From Oscillospiraceae bacterium (lineage in GTDB: Bacteria; Bacillota; Clostridia; Oscillospirales; Oscillospiraceae): 64,000 nt of DNA. Every line of letters begins with the position of its first letter. Positions within the stretch are counted from its first letter, which is position 1. Below are positions 1-8,036 of this stretch, in pieces. The stretch lies in assembly GCA_021770845.1 (NCBI GenBank), contig JAETQF010000005.1:96160-160159 (forward strand), in the 5' to 3' direction. A program made the position numbers and the translations under genes. The notes under the pieces were generated by a model. It did no database searches, was not told the DNA's origin, and saw only the letters and a program-made list of their open reading frames with translations.

Positions 1-19
1 TGAGATGGGCGTCCGTCAT
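1..19 (-). CDS. Start of a divergent gene cut by the window edge
   Basis: Reading the minus strand, an ATG at position 19 follows a purine-rich AAAGGAAG ribosome binding site and opens a frame (Met-Thr-Asp-Ala-His-Leu) that leaves the window after six codons. It would be transcribed away from the uracil permease. Nothing can be said of its product. The call rests only on the site and spacing, so it is tentative. Confidence 0.4.
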
Positions 20-144
20 GGCGTCACTTCCTTTCCGGGGCGGGAACCGGTTCCTGTCTCTATAGAGTGCCATTTAGGGCGGTTGGTTGCAAGTGCCCGC
101 AAAAAATTTTTTGTCTGCCTGTCCCCGCTCTGCCGGAAGCAGAC

Positions 145-175
145 GAAAACCGCCTGGATCCCTCAGACGGTTTTT
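145..175. terminator. Hairpin with flanking A and T runs
   Basis: Positions 146-156 pair with 164-174 (11 bp, one mismatch) and are followed by five T. It lies just upstream of the uraA promoter and may insulate it from upstream transcription. No gene clearly ends here within the window. Confidence 0.4.
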
Positions 176-190
176 GTGCACAATCCCAGC

Positions 191-219
191 TTGCAACTTT
201 TGCCCGGTTCTGGTATCAT
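191..219 (+). promoter_or_regulatory. Promoter of the uraA leader
   Basis: A -35 TTGCAA (191-196), 17-bp spacer and -10 TATCAT (214-219) with an extended TGG upstream of the -10. Transcription would start near 226, just ahead of a leader open reading frame and terminator. Confidence 0.7.
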
Positions 220-246
220 AGAGCGAACGCAAAGGAGGGGAACGAG

Positions 247-315
247 ATGCGCCAGCTTACGCCGCTGTTTTTCAAAGCGCCCGGCTGCGGGCGTGCTGTT
301 CCCTTTTCCACGTAG
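247..315 (+). CDS. Leader peptide of the uracil permease gene (22 aa)
   Basis: A 22-codon frame begins with ATG at 247 behind a strong AAAGGAGGGG site and stops with TAG at 313-315. It carries a T-run (TTTTT, 268-272), a GC hairpin (278-293, loop GCTG) and then a pyrimidine-rich tract (about 297-309). The stop codon lies two bases before the first base of an intrinsic terminator stem. A ribosome at the stop codon would cover the 5' arm of that stem. This is the arrangement of a translation-coupled attenuator like the enterobacterial pyrBI leader. The peptide itself probably has no separate function. The mechanism is inferred from layout. Confidence 0.6.
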   Translation: MRQLTPLFFKAPGCGRAVPFST

Positions 316-317
316 CT

Positions 318-356
318 GAGACAATCGCCGTTTTTTCGGTGGTTGTCTCTTTTTTT
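318..356 (+). terminator. Leader attenuator of uraA
   Basis: A 13-bp stem (318-330 with 337-349, including G-U pairs), a six-T loop and a T-run at 350-356. It lies between the leader peptide and the permease start, so it must be read through for the permease to be expressed. Confidence 0.75.
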
Positions 357-399
357 GCGCGGAGCCGTACCATGACATTTGAAAGGGAGAGAGTAGAGT

Positions 400-1758
400 A
401 TGACAAATCAGGAACCCGTCCGCGACGCCCGCACCCTGGGAGTGCCCAAAATGCTCATCCTGGGCCTGCAGCATATGTTCGCCATGTTCGGGGCCACCAT
501 CCTGGTGCCCATCATCGTCAGCGGCGCCTATGGCCTGCCCCTGTCCGTCCAGACCACCCTGTTCTTCGCCGGCATCGGCACCCTGTTCTTCCACCTGTGC
601 GCCAAGCTGAAGGTGCCCGCCTTCCTGGGCTCCTCCTTCGCCTTCCTGGGCGGCTTCGAGGCCGTGTCCAAGCTGGACTCCGGCAGGTTCGCCGGCATGG
701 AGGCGGCGGAAAAGCTCCAGTACGCCTGCGGCGGCATCGTGGTGGCCGGCCTGCTGTACCTGGTGCTGGCCCTGCTGGTGAAGGTGGTGGGCGTGCGCAA
801 GGTGATGCGCTTCCTGCCCCCGGTGGTGACCGGGCCCATCATCATCTGCATCGGCCTGAACCTGGCCCCCTCCGCCGTGGCCAACGCCTCCCAGTGCTGG
901 CCCCTGGCCCTCATCGCCCTGGCCGTCATCGTGGTGTTCAACATCTGGGGCAAGGGGATGTTCAAAATCATCCCCATCCTGCTGGGCGTCGTCATCGCTT
1001 ACATTGCCGCCATCATCATGAACGCCTGCGGCGTAACCAACGCGGACGGCTCCGCCATCCTGAACTTTGAGGCGGTGGCCAAGGCCGGCATCGTGGGCCT
1101 GCCCCCCTTCCAGATCGCCAAGTTCGACCTGTCCGCCATCCTGGTGATGGCCCCCATCGCCATCGCCGCCATGATGGAGCACATCGGCGATATGTCCGCC
1201 ATCTCCGCCACCGTGGGCGAGAACTTCATTGAGGATCCCGGCCTGCACCGCACCCTCATCGGCGACGGCGTCGCCACCTCCCTGTCCGCCATGTTCGGCG
1301 GCCCCGCCAACACCACCTACGGCGAGAACACCGGCGTGCTGGTGCTGTCCAAGGTCTATGACCCCCGGGTCATCCGGCTGGCCGCCATCTACGCCATCGT
1401 GCTGGGCTTCATCCCCAAGATGAGCGAGCTCATCGGCTCCATGCCCACCGCCATCGTGGGCGGCATCAGCTTTATGCTCTACGGCATGATCTCCGCCATC
1501 GGTGTGCGCAACGTGGTGGAGAACCGGGTGGACTTCACCAACTCCCGGAACCTGATTATCGCCGCGGTGATTCTGGTGTGCGGCCTGGGCTTCTCCGGCG
1601 GGCTCACCTTCCAGGTGGGCGGCGCGTCCATCACCCTCACCTCCCTGGCCATCGCCGCCATCGCGGGGATTGTGCTCAATGCCATCCTGCCGGGGAAGGA
1701 CTACGAGTTCGGCTCCGACGTGACCGACGGGCGGTCGGCGGATTTTGGGCGGTATTGA
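400..1758 (+). CDS. uraA: Uracil permease / NCS2-family nucleobase transporter
   Basis: A 452-residue polytopic membrane protein of the nucleobase:cation symporter 2 family, which imports uracil (or uracil/xanthine) with protons. Family marks are the LGLQHMFAMFGATILVP segment in the first membrane span (about residues 21-37) and the YGENTG motif (residues 307-312), whose Glu lies in the substrate site of UraA. Length is normal for the family. ATG 400 follows AAGGGAGAGAGT. The gene is alone, behind a leader peptide and terminator, and ends at a bidirectional terminator shared with the convergent gene. The leader suggests control by pyrimidine supply, which supports uracil over xanthine as the substrate. 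That choice is inference. Confidence 0.9.
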   Translation: MTNQEPVRDARTLGVPKMLILGLQHMFAMFGATILVPIIVSGAYGLPLSVQTTLFFAGIGTLFFHLCAKLKVPAFLGSSFAFLGGFEAVSKLDSGRFAGMEAAEKLQYACGGIVVAGLLYLVLALLVKVVGVRKVMRFLPPVVTGPIIICIGLNLAPSAVANASQCWPLALIALAVIVVFNIWGKGMFKIIPILLGVVIAYIAAIIMNACGVTNADGSAILNFEAVAKAGIVGLPPFQIAKFDLSAILVMAPIAIAAMMEHIGDMSAISATVGENFIEDPGLHRTLIGDGVATSLSAMFGGPANTTYGENTGVLVLSKVYDPRVIRLAAIYAIVLGFIPKMSELIGSMPTAIVGGISFMLYGMISAIGVRNVVENRVDFTNSRNLIIAAVILVCGLGFSGGLTFQVGGASITLTSLAIAAIAGIVLNAILPGKDYEFGSDVTDGRSADFGRY

Positions 1759-1776
1759 GACGCGCCCTCTCAAATC

Positions 1777-1816
1777 GATCAAAAGGCCCCTGCCATGTGG
1801 CAGGGGCCTTTTGATC
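1777..1816. terminator. Bidirectional terminator between convergent genes
   Basis: An 18-bp stem (1777-1794 with 1799-1816) has AAAA on one side and TTTT on the other, so it can stop transcripts from uraA and from the convergent hydrolase gene. Confidence 0.85.
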
Positions 1817-1822
1817 CGCTCC

Positions 1823-3874
1823 TTATTTCTGGAAGTAGACAGTGGTGTTGGCTACGGTCATCATGGTGATGAGCATGGTGTTCAGAAAAGCGGGAATCCA
1901 GATGTTTCCGGTTTTCTTATACAGGAACTTGGTCAGGCAGGAGGCCAGGGCCAAGGTGGGCACCAGCGCCATGAGCAAAATGCCGGACAGGGCTTCGCCG
2001 GGATAGAAGGCGGAACCAGTTATGAACAGCTTGCCGTACTGGAAGATGAGCCATAACAGGATTCCACCCATGTTGGTCAGCGCGGCCAGCACATATCCCC
2101 AGGCACCTTGGAGCTTCTCGCTGCTGGTGTTGTTGACGCAAGCCATACCAGCTACCAGATAGTAGATGAAGAACAGGGGCATATACTTGAGTGCGGCGGG
2201 GATGGCGCTGACCTCAAAGGTCTTAAAAGCGAAGGTCCAGATGCGGAAATCTGTCTTGAAAATGGCGTCCACGAGAAATACCAGGACGAAAGCCATGACC
2301 GTCACGATGATTGCCACGCAGAAAGAGGCCAAGACGCTCATGGGGGTTCCAGCGACGCCGTAGTGGGCCAGGCTGGAGCCCTGTGCCTTCTTATTGCCCA
2401 GCAGATACACGCAGACCATCACCACGGCGGCGATGCAGGCGCAAATCACAGCCCAGGTAACAATGGTGCTGGTGGTAGGAGCTTGGAAGATTTCATTGTT
2501 AGGAACGCCCTTAGTTACCATGTAGCGCATCAGGACGCCAGCTACGATAACCACCACAGAACCGCCGACCCAGGAGGTTTTCTGCTCCTCCTTCGTTACC
2601 AGGGTCACAACCAGGCCGACGACGCCGCAGATGATAGCCAGAATCGCGGCATAACCCAGCCAGTTTTTGGCCTCGGAGTTTCCGGCGGTGTAGATGATGG
2701 AGGGGATTACCATCGTCACCAGGAAAAGGGAGATGGCGCCCACCCGGCCGCGGGTGGTGGTGGCGGCGGGCATGGGAGCGGGCGCTTCGGTAACAGCGTT
2801 TTTGAGGAATGGGGCCTTTATCAGCAGCAGAACCGCAGCCACCAGCACCATAAAGAAGCCCACCATGGCCACCAGCTCAAAGAGCTCCTTGAACATCCAG
2901 ATCTGGTTGTTGGAGGCAATGCTGGTGAGAGAGTCCTGATAATCGGCGAAGGCAGTCTCATAGAAGGAGAGCATATGCCCGGTGGTAGTTCTGGAGAAGT
3001 GGTTCCACGGATGAATTTCACTGGGCTCATAGATAATGCGCTGGCCTCCGTCGGAAGTGGAGTACCAGGTATTGGCCTTGGTGTCGGGATTCAAAACGGC
3101 ATTCCCATCAGCATCATAGCTGATGGTTTCCAGAATAATCTGGCCCTCCTCGGTGGCTACGTAGTCTTTGTAGTTGACGGTGCCCGTGTCTTCGGGGGCG
3201 TTGAAGAAAAATTCATCATAATGGGCGGCGATCTTACCAATGGTACGCCCGCCGAACATGGACGCGCCAGTGGCAGCGTCCAGACCCAGATAGGAGGTCC
3301 AGGAGTAATCAGCGCCGGCGGAAAGCTGGGCATAAATCATCCGCACACCAGTTTCCTGATAGGCAAGCTCGTCATAGTATACTGCGGTGGTGGAGGAGAA
3401 GCCGCCCATGGAGTGGCCGCTGACAGCGATGATTCCATTGCCGTCGGCGTCTTTCAGGACATAGTCCTGCTGATACATATACTGGACGGCGTCCCAAATG
3501 GCAGTGGGCCAGAAACTGAAGAACGCACCGGTGTGCTCCGCGTTGCCCTTGGAGTGGCCGTGGTCATACATATCCAGCGCCAGCACCACATAACCCCGAC
3601 GGGACATCTCAACAGCGGGCGCGTCCTGCATCTCCGCGCTATTCAGGTAGCCGTGGGTGGTGACCAGAGTGGGCCGGGGATCACTGCCGCTGGCGCCCTT
3701 GGGCAGATACAGCAGGCCGGACAAGGTGCCGGACTCCGTATCAAAGTAGACGCGAGATACCTTGACGGAATAGAAAGACGTGTTAAAGGCCTGAGCCAAG
3801 ATGCTGCCCAACAGCATCACTGCCAACCCGATGGCCAAGATGATGATAGACTTGTTCTTTTGCGTTGCTTTCAT
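1823..3874 (-). CDS. Alpha/beta hydrolase fused to a multi-span membrane domain
   Basis: A 683-residue protein. An N-terminal membrane anchor (about residues 10-30) leads to an extracytoplasmic alpha/beta-hydrolase domain (about 40-325). This has a HGYLNS oxyanion-type motif (74-79), a nucleophile elbow GHSMGG (Ser155) and candidate catalytic His residues at 288, 292 or 300. The C-terminal half (about 330-680) has some ten hydrophobic spans and no domain I recognise. Substrate is unknown; the hydrolase half resembles serine esterases/peptidases such as dienelactone-hydrolase relatives. ATG 3874 follows AGGAGGTAATTGCTTT. The gene's base use looks less GC-rich than its neighbours, a possible sign of transfer. 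It is a single-gene transcript behind a leader hairpin. Confidence 0.75.
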   Translation of the reverse strand: MKATQKNKSIIILAIGLAVMLLGSILAQAFNTSFYSVKVSRVYFDTESGTLSGLLYLPKGASGSDPRPTLVTTHGYLNSAEMQDAPAVEMSRRGYVVLALDMYDHGHSKGNAEHTGAFFSFWPTAIWDAVQYMYQQDYVLKDADGNGIIAVSGHSMGGFSSTTAVYYDELAYQETGVRMIYAQLSAGADYSWTSYLGLDAATGASMFGGRTIGKIAAHYDEFFFNAPEDTGTVNYKDYVATEEGQIILETISYDADGNAVLNPDTKANTWYSTSDGGQRIIYEPSEIHPWNHFSRTTTGHMLSFYETAFADYQDSLTSIASNNQIWMFKELFELVAMVGFFMVLVAAVLLLIKAPFLKNAVTEAPAPMPAATTTRGRVGAISLFLVTMVIPSIIYTAGNSEAKNWLGYAAILAIICGVVGLVVTLVTKEEQKTSWVGGSVVVIVAGVLMRYMVTKGVPNNEIFQAPTTSTIVTWAVICACIAAVVMVCVYLLGNKKAQGSSLAHYGVAGTPMSVLASFCVAIIVTVMAFVLVFLVDAIFKTDFRIWTFAFKTFEVSAIPAALKYMPLFFIYYLVAGMACVNNTSSEKLQGAWGYVLAALTNMGGILLWLIFQYGKLFITGSAFYPGEALSGILLMALVPTLALASCLTKFLYKKTGNIWIPAFLNTMLITMMTVANTTVYFQK

Positions 3875-3947
3875 AAAGCAATTACCTCCTGTTTCTCTTC
3901 CGTTTCACAGTTTAAGTCCGCTCCGAAACCGCTCCACACCCCCTGTT

Positions 3948-3988
3948 AAAACAAAATGGGCGTAACAGCCCTCTAAGCTGCCACGCCC
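3948..3988 (-). terminator. Leader terminator hairpin of the hydrolase gene
   Basis: On the minus strand, a 12-bp stem (3977-3988 with 3958-3969) is followed by ATTTTGTTTT. It sits between the promoter at 4039-4067 and the gene start at 3874. It is either an attenuator or a leaky terminator. Confidence 0.55.
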
Positions 3989-4038
3989 TTCTCCAAACTC
4001 ATGAGCAGATATCCACTTTTCAGCATTGCTGTACTTTC

Positions 4039-4067
4039 AGCATACCAGCCTCACAGTTTTTTGTCAA
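4039..4067 (-). promoter_or_regulatory. Promoter of the hydrolase gene
   Basis: Minus-strand TTGACA (4062-4067), 17-bp spacer and TATGCT (4039-4044) with TGG before the -10. It diverges from the glpP promoter about 90 bp away. Confidence 0.65.
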
Positions 4068-4157
4068 TCTACTTTTTTGATTTTGTAGAAAACCTCCAAA
4101 TGTGAAAGGCATTTTTTGTCTGCCCCGCCAAAATGCCAAAAACCAGAGTTTCCCGAC

Positions 4158-4186
4158 TTGCATTTTTTCCCGGGTCCTGTTATGAT
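4158..4186 (+). promoter_or_regulatory. Promoter of the glycerol operon
   Basis: TTGCAT (4158-4163), 17-bp spacer and TATGAT (4181-4186) with an extended TGT. It is followed at once by a leader terminator. Confidence 0.7.
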
Positions 4187-4219
4187 AAATGCACGTAAGT
4201 TTTGTGCAGAGTCTGAGAC

Positions 4220-4256
4220 GCGCAGAGCAGCCGCCCGGTTGCTTTGCGCTCTTTTT
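4220..4256 (+). terminator. Leader terminator ahead of glpP
   Basis: A 13-bp stem (4220-4232 with 4237-4249, two G-U pairs) and T-rich tail TCTTTTT lie between promoter and glpP. GlpP is known in Bacillus to act at such leader terminators of glp genes when bound to glycerol-3-phosphate. The position suggests that GlpP controls its own operon. Confidence 0.7.
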
Positions 4257-4286
4257 GTCCGCGGGGATGTGGAAGGGGGGACTCCC

Positions 4287-4853
4287 ATGGATCGAAACAA
4301 GCTGCTGGATCTGCTGGCCGAGGGGCCGGTGATTGCCGCCGTGAAGGACGGGGACGGCCTGACCGCCGCCCTGGAGAGCGACGTGTCCGTGATCTTCCTG
4401 CTCAGCGGCGACGTGCTCACCATACCGGATGCCGCCGCCCGGGTAAAGAAGGCGGGCAAGCGGGCCTTCGTCCACCTGGATCTGGTGGACGGGCTGGCCT
4501 CCCGGGAGGTGTCCGTGGACTTCATCGCCCGGCAGACCGCCGCCGACGGCATCATCTCCACCAAGGCCGCCCTCACCCGCCGGGGCCGGGAGCTGGGGCT
4601 GGTGAGCATACAGCGGTTTTTCCTGCTGGACTCCATGGCGCTGGACAACATCCAGCGCCAGCGGCCCCAGGACGCGGATCTCATTGAGGTGCTCCCCGGC
4701 CTGATGCCCAAGATCATCCGCCGGGTGGGGCAGATCACCGGCAAGCCCGTCATCGCCGGGGGGCTCATCTCCGACAAGGAGGACGTGACCGCCGCCCTCA
4801 GCGCGGGGGCGGTGGCGGTGTCCACCACCAACCCGAACGTGTGGCGGATGTGA
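4287..4853 (+). CDS. glpP: Glycerol uptake operon antiterminator
   Basis: A 188-residue protein of the GlpP family, which binds glycerol-3-phosphate and allows transcription through leader terminators of glp mRNAs. The whole length fits the family: a TIM-barrel-like fold with LVDGLASREVSVDFIA and ending GAVAVSTTNPNVW. The start chosen is ATG 4287 after GGAAGGGGGG; the frame is open further upstream, but the family begins here. It is first in a same-strand run with the glycerol-3-phosphate oxidases and glycerol kinase, and a terminator lies in its own leader. No glycerol facilitator gene is in the run. Confidence 0.9.
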   Translation: MDRNKLLDLLAEGPVIAAVKDGDGLTAALESDVSVIFLLSGDVLTIPDAAARVKKAGKRAFVHLDLVDGLASREVSVDFIARQTAADGIISTKAALTRRGRELGLVSIQRFFLLDSMALDNIQRQRPQDADLIEVLPGLMPKIIRRVGQITGKPVIAGGLISDKEDVTAALSAGAVAVSTTNPNVWRM

Positions 4854-4901
4854 CAATTTTTATGGTAAAACCCTGAATTTTCCGATTTGGGAGGTTATTT
4901 C

Positions 4902-6434
4902 ATGTACGATGTCCTGATCATCGGCTGCGGCGTCACCGGCGCGGCCGCCGCCTTCCAGCTGTCCAAGTACCGGCTGAAGGTGGGCATTTTGGAGCGGGAG
5001 AACGACGTGGCCCTGGGCACCACCAAGGCCAACTCCGCCATCCTCCACGCCGGGTACGACCCGGAGCCGGGGACGCTGATGGCAAAGCTCAACGTCCGGG
5101 GGGTGGAGCTGGCCCGGGAGCTGTGCCAGAAGCTGGACGTGCCCTATCACAACTGCGGATCCCTGGTGCTGGCCTTCTCGGAGGAGGAGCGGCCCGCGGT
5201 GGAGGAGCTGTACCGCCGGGGGATCGAGAACGGCGTGCCGGGGCTGAGGCTGCTCACCGGGGACGAGGCCCGGGCGCTGGAGCCCAACCTGTCCGGGGAG
5301 GTGGTGGCCGCCCTCCACGCCCCCTCCGCCGCCATCTGCTCGCCCTGGGAGTACTGCCTGGCCCTGGCGGAGACGGCGGTGAAAAACGGGGTGGAGCTGC
5401 ATTTGAGCACCGCGGTCACCGGCCTGGAGCGGACGGCGGAGGGCTGGACGGTGCGCACCAGCAGCGGGGAGTTCCAGAGCCGCTTCGTGCTCAACGCCGC
5501 CGGGGTGGACGCCGCCATTGTCCACGACCTGGCCGCCCCCCACGCCTTTGACATCCACCCCAGCCGGGGGCAGTATTACCTGCTGGACAAGAGCGAGGGC
5601 GGCCGGGTGAGCCGGGTGATCTTCCAGTGCCCCAGCAAGGTAGGCAAGGGCGTGCTGGTGGCCCCCACCGTCCACGGCAACCTCATCGTGGGCCCCGACG
5701 CGGAGCGGGTGGAGGGGAACGACACCGCCACCACCGGGGACGGCCTGTGCTTCGTCCGGGAGACGGCCCGGAAGTCCGTGCCCTCCGTCAACTTCCGGGA
5801 GTCCATCCGCAACTTTGCCGGGGTACGGGCGTCCACCGACCGGGGGGACTTCATTTTGGAGGAGAGCGCCCCCGGCTTCATCGACCTGGCGGGGATCTGC
5901 TCGCCGGGGCTGTCCGCCGCCCCCGCCATCGGGGAGTACGCGGTGGAGCTGCTGCAAAAGGCGGGGCTGGCGCTGGAGCGGAAGGACGACTTTGTGTGCG
6001 AGCGCCGCCGCACCCGTTTTAAGGAGCTGCCCCCCCAGGAGCGGGGGGCGCTGGTGGAGCGGGAGCCCGCCTTCGGCCGGGTGATCTGCCGGTGCGAGAC
6101 CATCACCGAGGGGGAGATTTTGGAGGCGCTCCACGGCCCCATCCCCCCCTGCTCGGTGGACGGGGTGAAGCGCCGGGTGAACGCAGGCATGGGCCGCTGC
6201 CAGGGGGGGTTCTGCGGGCCCCGGGTGGTGGACATCCTGGCCCGGGAGCTGCACAAGTCCCCTGGGGAGATTGTGCAGGATCAGGCGGGCTCCTGGCTGC
6301 TGGATCGGGAGACGAAAACCAATGCCGAACCCAATGTAGGGCGCGACGACCTCGGCGCGCCGCTCAATTCAGCCCACGGCGGGCCGAGTCGTCCCGCCCT
6401 ACAATCCACAGAAGGAGGTGCCAGCCATGTATGA
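4902..6434 (+). CDS. glpA: GlpA-like FAD-dependent glycerol-3-phosphate dehydrogenase
   Basis: A 510-residue flavoprotein that most likely oxidises glycerol-3-phosphate to dihydroxyacetone phosphate in anaerobic glycerol use. It has an N-terminal FAD site GCGVTG (residues 8-13), a DAO-type oxidoreductase fold, and a C-terminal BFD-like [2Fe-2S] module with Cys396, Cys398, Cys433 and Cys438. ATG 4902 follows GGGAGGTTATTTC. It forms an operon with glpP upstream and overlaps the next gene by 8 bp. Oddly, residues about 478-501 are encoded by a palindromic repeat (6335-6403) read in frame, so the tail is not a family feature. The exact substrate rests on the glp context. Confidence 0.85.
   Translation: MYDVLIIGCGVTGAAAAFQLSKYRLKVGILERENDVALGTTKANSAILHAGYDPEPGTLMAKLNVRGVELARELCQKLDVPYHNCGSLVLAFSEEERPAVEELYRRGIENGVPGLRLLTGDEARALEPNLSGEVVAALHAPSAAICSPWEYCLALAETAVKNGVELHLSTAVTGLERTAEGWTVRTSSGEFQSRFVLNAAGVDAAIVHDLAAPHAFDIHPSRGQYYLLDKSEGGRVSRVIFQCPSKVGKGVLVAPTVHGNLIVGPDAERVEGNDTATTGDGLCFVRETARKSVPSVNFRESIRNFAGVRASTDRGDFILEESAPGFIDLAGICSPGLSAAPAIGEYAVELLQKAGLALERKDDFVCERRRTRFKELPPQERGALVEREPAFGRVICRCETITEGEILEALHGPIPPCSVDGVKRRVNAGMGRCQGGFCGPRVVDILARELHKSPGEIVQDQAGSWLLDRETKTNAEPNVGRDDLGAPLNSAHGGPSRPALQSTEGGASHV
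6335..6403. repeat. GTAGGG-type palindromic repeat inside the end of glpA
   Basis: Ends TGTAGGGCG and CGCCCTACA are inverted, and the interior is also palindromic. The first 16 bases, and the outer stem generally, match the copy at 28496-28576. It lies wholly within the glpA coding frame and just before the ribosome binding site of the next gene. Confidence 0.8.
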
Positions 6435-7686
6435 CCTCATTGTGATCGGCGGCGGGCCCGCCGGGCTGGCCGCGGCCTGCGCCGCCTGGGAGGGCGGACT
6501 GCGGAAAATTTTGATTGTGGAGCGGGACAGGGAGCTGGGCGGCATCCTGAACCAGTGCATCCACAACGGCTTCGGCCTGCACCACTTCAAGGAGGAGCTC
6601 ACCGGCCCGGAGTACGCCGGACGGTTCGTGAAGCTGCTGGGCGAGACCGGCGTGGAGGTGCGGCTGGACACCATGGTGCTGGAGGTCACCGGCCACCGCC
6701 AGGTGCACATGGTGGGCAAGTCCACCGGCTACCGGGTGGAGGAGGCCAAGTCCATCGTCCTTGCCATGGGCTGCCGGGAGCGCACCCGGGGGGCCATCGC
6801 CATCCCCGGCACCCGCCCCGCCGGGGTGTTCACCGCCGGGGCCGCCCAGCGGTATGTGAACATGGAGGGCTGGATGCCCGGGAAACGGGTGGTGATTCTG
6901 GGCAGCGGCGACATCGGCCTCATCATGGCCCGGCGCATGACCCTGGAGGGCGCCAAGGTGCTGGCCTGCGTGGAGGTGATGCCCTACTCCGGCGGGCTGA
7001 ACCGGAACATCGTCCAGTGCCTCCACGACTACGACATCCCATTGTACCTGTCCCACACCGTCACCGACATCAGGGGCCGCGACCGGGTGGAGCAGGTGGT
7101 GGTGTCTCAGGTGGACGCCAGCCGCAATCCCATCCCCGGCACGGAGATGGTGTTCGACTGCGACACCCTGCTGCTGTCGGTGGGGCTCATCCCGGAGAAC
7201 GAGCTCACCCGGCAGGCGGGCATCGAGATCGACCGCCGCACCAACGGCGCGGTGGTGTACGAGAATATGGAGACCTCCCTGCCGGGGGTGTTCGCCTGCG
7301 GCAACGTGTGCCACGTCCACGACCTGGTGGACTTCGTGACGGCGGAGAGCCAGAAGGCCGGGGCCGCCGCGGCGGCCTACGTGCGGGGCGGCGGGGCCGC
7401 CGCCCCTGACCGGGTGCTGGAGGTCAAAAACGGGGACGGGGTGACCTACACCGTGCCCCAGCGCATCCGGCCCCATCGGGTGGACAAGCTGTGCGGGCTG
7501 TTCTTCCGGGTGAACCGGGTGTGCGGGGACAGCGAGATTCTGGTGAAGTCCGGGGATACCCAGATCGCCCGCTTCAAGCGGGAGCACCTGGCCCCCGGCG
7601 AGATGGAGCGCATCGACCTGCCCCGGGCCCTGCTGGACAGGGCGGAGGGGGAGCTCACCGTGTCCATCCGGGAGGTGGAGCAATGA
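6427..7686 (+). CDS. GlpB-like NAD(P)/FAD-dependent oxidoreductase
   Basis: A 419-residue pyridine-nucleotide/FAD oxidoreductase. It has an FAD dinucleotide site GGGPAG (residues 8-13) and a second nucleotide site GSGDIG (159-164). In clostridial glp operons this protein follows the GlpA-like dehydrogenase and probably passes electrons from it, standing in for GlpB/GlpC. ATG 6427 has an AAGGAGGT site eight bases upstream that lies just beyond the repeat in glpA. Start overlaps glpA's stop; its own stop overlaps the next start (ATGA). The partner role is inferred from neighbours. Confidence 0.8.
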   Translation: MYDLIVIGGGPAGLAAACAAWEGGLRKILIVERDRELGGILNQCIHNGFGLHHFKEELTGPEYAGRFVKLLGETGVEVRLDTMVLEVTGHRQVHMVGKSTGYRVEEAKSIVLAMGCRERTRGAIAIPGTRPAGVFTAGAAQRYVNMEGWMPGKRVVILGSGDIGLIMARRMTLEGAKVLACVEVMPYSGGLNRNIVQCLHDYDIPLYLSHTVTDIRGRDRVEQVVVSQVDASRNPIPGTEMVFDCDTLLLSVGLIPENELTRQAGIEIDRRTNGAVVYENMETSLPGVFACGNVCHVHDLVDFVTAESQKAGAAAAAYVRGGGAAAPDRVLEVKNGDGVTYTVPQRIRPHRVDKLCGLFFRVNRVCGDSEILVKSGDTQIARFKREHLAPGEMERIDLPRALLDRAEGELTVSIREVEQ

Positions 7687-8036
7687 AGGAACTGATCTGC
7701 ATCGTCTGCCCCAAGGGGTGCCACCTGAAGGTGGACGAGGAAAAGGGCTTTGCCGTCACCGGCAACGCTTGCCCTCGGGGGGCGGAGTATGGTAAACTGG
7801 AGCTGACGAACCCCACCAGGGTGGTGACCTCCACCGTGCGGTGCGAGGGCGGCGCCCACCCCCGGTGCCCGGTGAAAACCGACCGGGCCGTCCCCAAGGG
7901 GAAGATCGCCGACGTGATGCGGGCGCTTGATACTGTGTCCCTTACCGCCCCTGTCCGGGTGGGGCAGGTGGTGCTGGAGAACGTGTGCGGCACCGGGGTG
8001 GACGTGGTAGCGACCCGGGATTTGATTTGCCCGTAG
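7683..8036 (+). CDS. DUF1667 cysteine-motif protein of the glycerol operon
   Basis: A 117-residue protein of the DUF1667 family. It has an N-terminal cysteine cluster, CIVCPKGC (Cys6, Cys9, Cys13) and Cys30, suited to a metal or iron-sulfur cluster. Family members regularly follow the GlpA/GlpB-like pair, so it is probably a small redox subunit of that complex. No enzymatic function is established. It starts at ATG 7683, overlapping the previous stop. Its TAG stop (8034-8036) is part of the first bases of a palindromic repeat, so the original C-terminus may have been trimmed. Confidence 0.85.
   Translation: MKELICIVCPKGCHLKVDEEKGFAVTGNACPRGAEYGKLELTNPTRVVTSTVRCEGGAHPRCPVKTDRAVPKGKIADVMRALDTVSLTAPVRVGQVVLENVCGTGVDVVATRDLICP

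Noticed and set aside
191..399. PyrR-binding or riboswitch explanation for the uraA leader
   Set aside because: I could not find the conserved PyrR anti-antiterminator loop or a known riboswitch core; the leader frame with terminator fits better.
163..1782. Long open frame antisense to the uracil permease (and similar long antisense frames opposite vanW, murC and UPF0210)
   Set aside because: They are His/Gly/Ala-rich products of GC-rich codons read backwards, have no start sites or domains, and lie opposite clear genes.
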